Of a stretch of 64,000 nucleotides of DNA, positions 62,544 to 64,000 are shown in pieces (positions within the stretch are counted from its first letter, which is position 1; every line of letters begins with the position of its first letter). A program made the position numbers and the translations under genes. Below the pieces are notes generated by a model that worked only from the letters and a program-made list of their open reading frames with translations, was not told the DNA's origin and did not search any database. The DNA is from an uncultured Oscillospiraceae bacterium (GTDB lineage Bacteria > Bacillota > Clostridia > Oscillospirales > Oscillospiraceae). The stretch lies in contig CANROF010000007.1 of the NCBI GenBank assembly GCA_947632155.1, positions 1 through 64,000 on the forward strand. The letters run 5' to 3'.

Positions 62544-62855
62544 TCAGTCATGCAAACGCCGAATGATATTCAGCAGCAGTAAAAGGTCGTTATCGCTGAG
62601 GCCTTTCATATCCTCAATTGCCTTTCGAATGAGTTGGGGTTGTGTGCTGTCGCCGTCAAAGAACTGCATCGGAGTTATTTCAAAATAGTCGCAGATATTT
62701 AAAAACTGTCTCATGGACGGCAGGGCTTTTCCGGAGCTTATCCCCTGAATATAATTCTTGTTTTGACCCAATTCCAGGCTCATCTGATACTCCGAAACAT
62801 TCCGCTCCATTCTCAGCCTCGTTATACGGTCCCGAATGAATGCAACATAGTCCAA
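62544..62855 (-). CDS. XRE-family transcriptional regulator
   Basis: The 103-residue protein has an N-terminal helix-turn-helix (MERNVSEYQMSLELGQNKNYIQGISSGKALPSMRQFLNICDYFEI) and a short C-terminal helical tail (SDNDLLLLLNIIRRL). It lies outside the phage structural genes in AT-richer DNA. It could regulate a neighbouring operon; the divergent TTGAAA/TAGAAT promoter at 62936 is a candidate target. Confidence 0.85.
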   Translation of the reverse strand: MDYVAFIRDRITRLRMERNVSEYQMSLELGQNKNYIQGISSGKALPSMRQFLNICDYFEITPMQFFDGDSTQPQLIRKAIEDMKGLSDNDLLLLLNIIRRLHD

Positions 62856-62935
62856 CTAAATCACCTCATATATAGCATACATTCAGGGTCGAGACGATAT
62901 TCCAGATTAAATACCTTAAAATTACGAAAATAATG

Positions 62936-62964
62936 TTGAAATTACAGATTAAATATGGTAGAAT
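62936..62964 (+). promoter_or_regulatory. Promoter-like site in AT-rich DNA
   Basis: TTGAAA (62936-62941), 17 bp, TAGAAT (62959-62964). ATTACAGATTAAATA-type repeats surround it (62902-62955). The transcript would run through the 63.0-63.3 kb region. Confidence 0.5.
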
Positions 62965-63350
62965 ACAGAATGTATATGGCATCTGATTTCTTGATAGCCG
63001 TAGGAACTGCTGCTCTCGGCAACCCGTTCCACGATTCACTACCCACATCACAACGAACACGAAAACGTTCCGTAGGGGCGGCGCGCTGGGCAGCCCGTTC
63101 CCCGGATTATTGTCTTTTTTCCGTTGAACGGAATGTGCTCACAAATCGGAAAGATGGACCAGTACGGTGCCCGACCCCTACGGAAGTGCGCGGTGTCAAT
63201 CTCAGCGCTGCGCGTTATCGGAGAGACAAGGTCCGGAGGCGCGGCCCCGGGCTTTCGTTATAAATATAGATTTGAGGTGATGAGAGTCGATTCAAAAAGG
63301 TATAACTTTTTAAAAAAGAGCGGTAATTAGTTTAATAGGAGGAAATTATT
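62965..63350. other. Intergenic region with a large inverted repeat
   Basis: TTCCGTAGGGG at 63068-63078 and CCCCTACGGAA at 63175-63185 are perfect inverted copies 96 bp apart, with TTCCGTT-GAACGGAA between. Open frames here have no ribosome site. No gene is supported until 63351. Confidence 0.55.
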
Positions 63351-64000
63351 ATGAAACATCGCACTTTTTCAACTTTCCTTGCCTTTTTATCCTATGCTTT
63401 GCATTAGCAGGTTGCTCAAGTGACATTACTGTTTCAAGGTCAGCAGACCAGTTTATTGGAGAACGATATGAGGAAGTTCTAATTGAGCTCACTTCCGCAG
63501 GATTCCTCAATATTACAACAGATGAAATAAACGATTTAGAGGCCGATGAAGAGGCTAAAGATGGGACAATAAGCTCTATATCAATTAATGGGGATACTGC
63601 GTTTTCCGTTAAATCCAAATTCCCTCCAGAATCCATCATTAATATTACATATCACACGATGAAAAAACTGCCTGTTCCTTTATCCTCAAACGAATTAGGG
63701 CAAATGGATGGAGAAAGCGTTGAAAAATTGTTTCGTGAAGCAGGATTTACAGATATAACGATTGAAACCATAGAGGATTTGACTTCAGAAACAAAAGACC
63801 AAGAAGGAATTGTTCAATCTATAGAGGTTGGAGGTTCATCAGAGTTCCTTGATGGAGACATGTTTCCGTGCAACGCTGCAATAAAAATCAAACTGCATAC
63901 TTTAAAAATGATTGTACTTCCACTTTCCTCTGCCGATATGAAAGGTGCCGCATTCTCTGAAATCAATGAACAGCTTGCAACGACCGGTTTTAGCAATATA
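63351..64000 (+). pseudogene. PASTA-like lipoprotein gene, frameshifted and cut by the window end
   Basis: The ATG at 63351 follows AATAGGAGG. The first frame reads MKHRTFSTFLAF and then stops at TAG. The next frame, reached by adding one T in the T-run at 63384-63388, gives a perfect lipoprotein signal (LCFALAGCSSD) and a continuous chain to the window end. That chain has repeated PASTA-like units (GERYEEVLIELTSAGFLNI, GESVEKLFREAGFTDI, KGAAFSEINEQLATTGFSNI). A one-base deletion or a sequencing error in a homopolymer explains it. The gene continues outside the window. Confidence 0.72.

Noticed and set aside
62955..63263. A 102-residue frame in AT-rich DNA
   Set aside because: No ribosome site, mixed composition, and it runs through an inverted repeat.

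Overview
The window looks like a chromosomal piece of a GC-rich Gram-positive gut-type Clostridium relative, probably Oscillospiraceae-like. The evidence is an IreB regulator, diaminopimelate synthesis through DapL, the rimP-nusA-ylxR-L7Ae-infB-rbfA-nrnA operon, a CsaB-type pyruvyl transferase with an SLH-domain protein, strong Shine-Dalgarno sites, and many GTG/TTG starts. The genus is inferred, not read. No rRNA or tRNA gene is visible.

Layout. 0.1-2.2 kb: divergent M20 amidohydrolase and SpoU RNA methyltransferase genes. 2.3-3.25 kb: a gene-poor stretch with two tandem copies of a compact module. Each copy has a consensus promoter, a structured leader, a 31-residue hydrophobic peptide gene and an opposing consensus promoter for an antisense RNA, as in a type I toxin-antitoxin locus. 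3.3-9.8 kb: dapL-carA-carB, where CarB carries a C-terminal DapF-like domain lacking both catalytic cysteines. 10-11.6 kb: asparagine synthetase. 11.8-18 kb: the translation/transcription operon. 18.3-20.2 kb: yigZ and a transglutaminase-like lipoprotein. 20.6-28 kb: an envelope polysaccharide operon (murJ, O-antigen-ligase-like protein, glycosyltransferase, two DUF4330 proteins, a GT4-CsaB fusion). 28-36.4 kb: M16C peptidase, nnrD, lipoprotein, alr, mazF, ireB and small proteins. 36.7-46.8 kb: antiporter, membrane proteins, a HAD phosphatase gene interrupted at codon 3, an SLH protein, a second asparagine synthetase, enolase, a DUF4349 lipoprotein. 47.1-62.5 kb: a compact podovirus-like prophage block (repressor, ImmA-like protease, terminase, nozzle-like protein, portal, scaffold, capsid, fibre, holin-like protein, amidase, adaptor) with a HigBA-like pair and another type I toxin-antitoxin candidate. 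62.5-64 kb: AT-richer DNA with an XRE regulator and a frameshifted PASTA-like lipoprotein gene running off the end.

Small structured DNA elements recur between and inside these genes. Six copies of a 190-270 bp multi-hairpin repeat have arms that covary between copies; three copies are flanked on both sides by near-identical 23-31 bp hairpins. A 274 bp element with 22 bp terminal inverted repeats and TTAA target duplication sits in the HAD gene. A third family, about 100-120 bp, lies between dapL and carA and, in frame, inside the prophage portal gene. These repeats, the paired antisense peptide modules and the CarB-DapF fusion are the most novel parts of the window.

Functionally, the envelope genes fit one picture: DapL makes LL-diaminopimelate, Alr makes D-alanine, MurJ flips lipid II, the GT/CsaB cluster builds and pyruvylates a wall polysaccharide, and the SLH protein could bind that pyruvylated polymer.
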